A DNA stretch of 23,847 nt, from contig NZ_CAMLDV010000041.1 in NCBI RefSeq assembly GCF_946478835.1, forward strand, positions 1-23,847, given 5' to 3'. Within the stretch, counting starts at the first letter, position 1. Every line of letters begins with the position of its first letter. The notes below the pieces were generated by a model. It was not told the origin of the DNA and did no database searches. It was given only the letters and a program-made list of their open reading frames with translations. Shown here one piece after another: positions 22,495-23,847 of this stretch. A program made the translations under genes and the position numbers. Source of the stretch: an uncultured Bdellovibrio sp. (GTDB taxonomy: Bacteria > Bdellovibrionota > Bdellovibrionia > Bdellovibrionales > Bdellovibrionaceae).

Positions 22495-23337
22495 ATGTCG
22501 TACTTTGATTTTGATGCTTTACACATTGAAGACAGAAGAATGCATGAAGTAAAGCAGCTCAGTTTGCAATTGGCCGCTACACAAGCAAGTTTATTGATTG
22601 TGGGTGAAGCAGGTGTGGGCAAAACGAGTTTGGCCCGTTACACGTACACGAAAAGCCGTTCACCGCGCCTGTATTGCCTTGATTGCAAAAATGCCGGTGG
22701 TTTTGATTTTTCAAAAGTCGACGGCGGCACATTGTTGATTGAAGATTTGGATTGCGCAAGTTCCGCATTGCAAAACGATTTGATGAAACTTGTGGAAAGA
22801 ACCGATGGTTCTCGTCCCAGATTTATTTCGACATCTCGTCGCGATCTTCGTTCGTTGGTTAAACAAGAACAATTCCGTCAGGATTTATTTTATAAATTGG
22901 CGGTGGTTCACCTTGAAATTCCGCGCCTGGAAGATCGCACGACGGATTTTCAAAATATCGTGAATTTTATTCTGGAAGTTGCGCAGATCATGCACGGGAA
23001 AAGCGGCCTTCGTTTGACCGCGGAGGCTTTTGACCGTTTGAACTCTTGGAACTGGCCTGGCAACATCCGCGAGCTTGAAAACGTGCTGGAAAGAGCCGTG
23101 GTTCTTGCAAAATCTTCACTCATTGGGCCTGAATCCATTCAATTTGAGGCCGTTGTTGAAGATATGGCCTTGGATTTTGCTCCCGGCATGTCCCTTTCTG
23201 AGGTCGAGAAGCGTCTTATTATACAGACCTTGGAGCTGACGGCACAGAACCGGACGCGCGCAGCACAGATGTTAGGCATTAGTATTAGAACATTGAGAAA
23301 TAAACTCAACGAATACAAGGAGGAAGGTGTTTTATGA
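22495..23337 (+). CDS. Stand-alone AAA+ Fis-type regulator, enhancer-binding-protein-like but without GAFTGA
   Basis: A 280-residue protein related to sigma-54 enhancer-binding regulators such as FlrC/FlgR. It begins at ATG 22495 with GGAG at 22486-22489 (a TTG at 22492 is not needed). There is no receiver domain. Walker A is GEAGVGKT (37-44). The stretch that should hold the GAFTGA loop is missing: the chain passes straight from LDCKNAGG (62-69) to DGGTLLIEDLD (76-86). That Walker B has Glu-Asp where Asp-Glu is usual. Sensor I region ISTSRRDL (111-118), arginine-finger region FRQDLFYKL (127-135) and sensor II WPGNIRELENV (187-197) are intact. Residues 234-275 end in a Fis-type helix-turn-helix. 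It may not open sigma-54 complexes itself. Its stop overlaps flgB by ATGA. Confidence 0.85.
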   Translation: MSYFDFDALHIEDRRMHEVKQLSLQLAATQASLLIVGEAGVGKTSLARYTYTKSRSPRLYCLDCKNAGGFDFSKVDGGTLLIEDLDCASSALQNDLMKLVERTDGSRPRFISTSRRDLRSLVKQEQFRQDLFYKLAVVHLEIPRLEDRTTDFQNIVNFILEVAQIMHGKSGLRLTAEAFDRLNSWNWPGNIRELENVLERAVVLAKSSLIGPESIQFEAVVEDMALDFAPGMSLSEVEKRLIIQTLELTAQNRTRAAQMLGISIRTLRNKLNEYKEEGVL

Positions 23338-23747
23338 GTAGTGGACTCTTCGATAAAACAACCAACGCTCTCGCCACGTCATTGTCGATGAGACAGCTTC
23401 GTCACAATGTCACGTCGTCGAATATCGCGAATGCAGAGACTCCGGGTTATCACGCAAAGAAAATGGATTTTGAAGGAGCTTTGCAAAGAGCTCTGGATTT
23501 GGATGGCGGCAATGCTCTGAGCACCAGCGACCAACAACACTTTGGAGTCGGCGGAGTTTCCGTTAGCAAAACTCGCCCTGATATTTATGATGATCCAGAA
23601 GGCGCAGTGAACAACGACGGCAACACCGTTGACGTGGAAAAAGAAATGTCCGCTTTGTCAGAGAACGCGATCATGTACAAAGCAGCACTTCAATTGATTA
23701 ATAAAAAAATGGCGGCTCTAAAATACGCTGCGACCGAAGGGCGTTAG
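23334..23747 (+). CDS. flgB: Flagellar basal-body rod protein FlgB
   Basis: A 137-residue proximal rod protein. The N-terminal helix motif around residues 17-38, LSMRQLRHNVTSSNIANAETPGY in outline, is the hallmark of rod, hook and filament axial proteins; ANAETPGY is exact for FlgB/FlgC. The C-terminal helix (EKEMSALSENAIMYKAALQL) is the second conserved axial helix. Length matches FlgB (about 130-140). The ATG overlaps the regulator's TGA, so it is translationally coupled. A GGAGG lies upstream at 23319-23324 inside the regulator gene. flgC follows after 9 nt. Confidence 0.95.
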   Translation: MSSGLFDKTTNALATSLSMRQLRHNVTSSNIANAETPGYHAKKMDFEGALQRALDLDGGNALSTSDQQHFGVGGVSVSKTRPDIYDDPEGAVNNDGNTVDVEKEMSALSENAIMYKAALQLINKKMAALKYAATEGR

Positions 23748-23756
23748 GAGTAATCA

Positions 23757-23847
23757 ATGGCTGATTTCTTAACAGGGATGAGAGTAAGCAGTAGTGGTAT
23801 GGCGGCGCAAAGAATGCGCATGAATACCATTGCCAGCAACATCGCCA
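23757..23847 (+). CDS. flgC: Flagellar basal-body rod protein FlgC, 3' truncated by window
   Basis: The first 30 codons of flgC. The peptide MADFLTGMRVSSSGMAAQRM continues to NTIASNIA, the N-terminal axial motif of FlgC (S-G-M-x-A-Q-R-x-R-M-N). TAGGAG at 23745-23750 stands 6 nt before the ATG and includes the flgB stop. The remainder lies outside the window. fliE would be expected to follow in many flagellar operons, but it is not seen here. Confidence 0.93.
   Translation, partial: MADFLTGMRVSSSGMAAQRMRMNTIASNIA

Overview
The window looks like a chromosomal segment of a Bdellovibrio-like predatory bacterium (Bdellovibrionota). The reasons are the many Sec and lipoprotein signal peptides, two chymotrypsin-fold lipoprotein proteases, a secreted fibrinogen-related lectin-like protein, a sodium-type flagellar locus headed by an AMIN/TPR protein and a stand-alone AAA+ regulator, and DciA/TrmFO housekeeping genes. 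The assignment comes from gene content and protein style, not from a database match. No mobile element, CRISPR array, rRNA or tRNA was seen.

Layout. 1-332: the end of glmS (+), closed by a strong terminator. 411-1676: an APC-family permease (+), overlapping tail to tail with an MltF-like lytic transglycosylase (1657-3036, -). 3037-3305: a divergent control region that may hold a 53-residue ORF and a 19-nt-period direct repeat. 3306-4937: a secreted protein with 22 cysteines and a glycine-rich tail (+). 5044-5658: thymidine kinase (+). 5847-6650: a lipoprotein serine protease (+), sharing a bidirectional terminator with trmFO (6682-8004, -). trmFO is divergent from a dciA/DUF721 gene (8027-8422, +) with only 22 nt between the starts. 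8544-9014: a small secreted protein (+), sharing a bidirectional terminator with the next operon.

9066-12863 (-): a two-gene operon for an outer-membrane barrel-like protein followed by an 855-residue lipoprotein, with a candidate sigma-54 promoter upstream. 12984-13817 (-): a second lipoprotein serine protease. 13910-14224 (-): a small secreted protein. 14351-16561 (-): a 736-residue protein with three fibrinogen-related modules. 16653-19484 (-): a tightly overlapped operon of lipoprotein, mlaE, mlaF and mlaD, a phospholipid/lipid ABC transporter of the Mla/MCE type.

19691-23847 (+): a flagellar operon of AMIN/TPR protein, AAA+ Fis-type regulator, flgB and flgC. It starts from a well-matched sigma-54 promoter at 19639-19656, which also fixes the start codon of the TPR gene. 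The regulator is odd: it keeps Walker A, sensor and Fis-type helix-turn-helix sequences but lacks the GAFTGA loop that normally contacts sigma-54, and its Walker B acidic pair is reversed. The most interesting points are this regulator in a sigma-54 setting, the fibrinogen-related protein, and the sigma-54-linked barrel/lipoprotein pair. I see no complete, clearly new multi-gene system.
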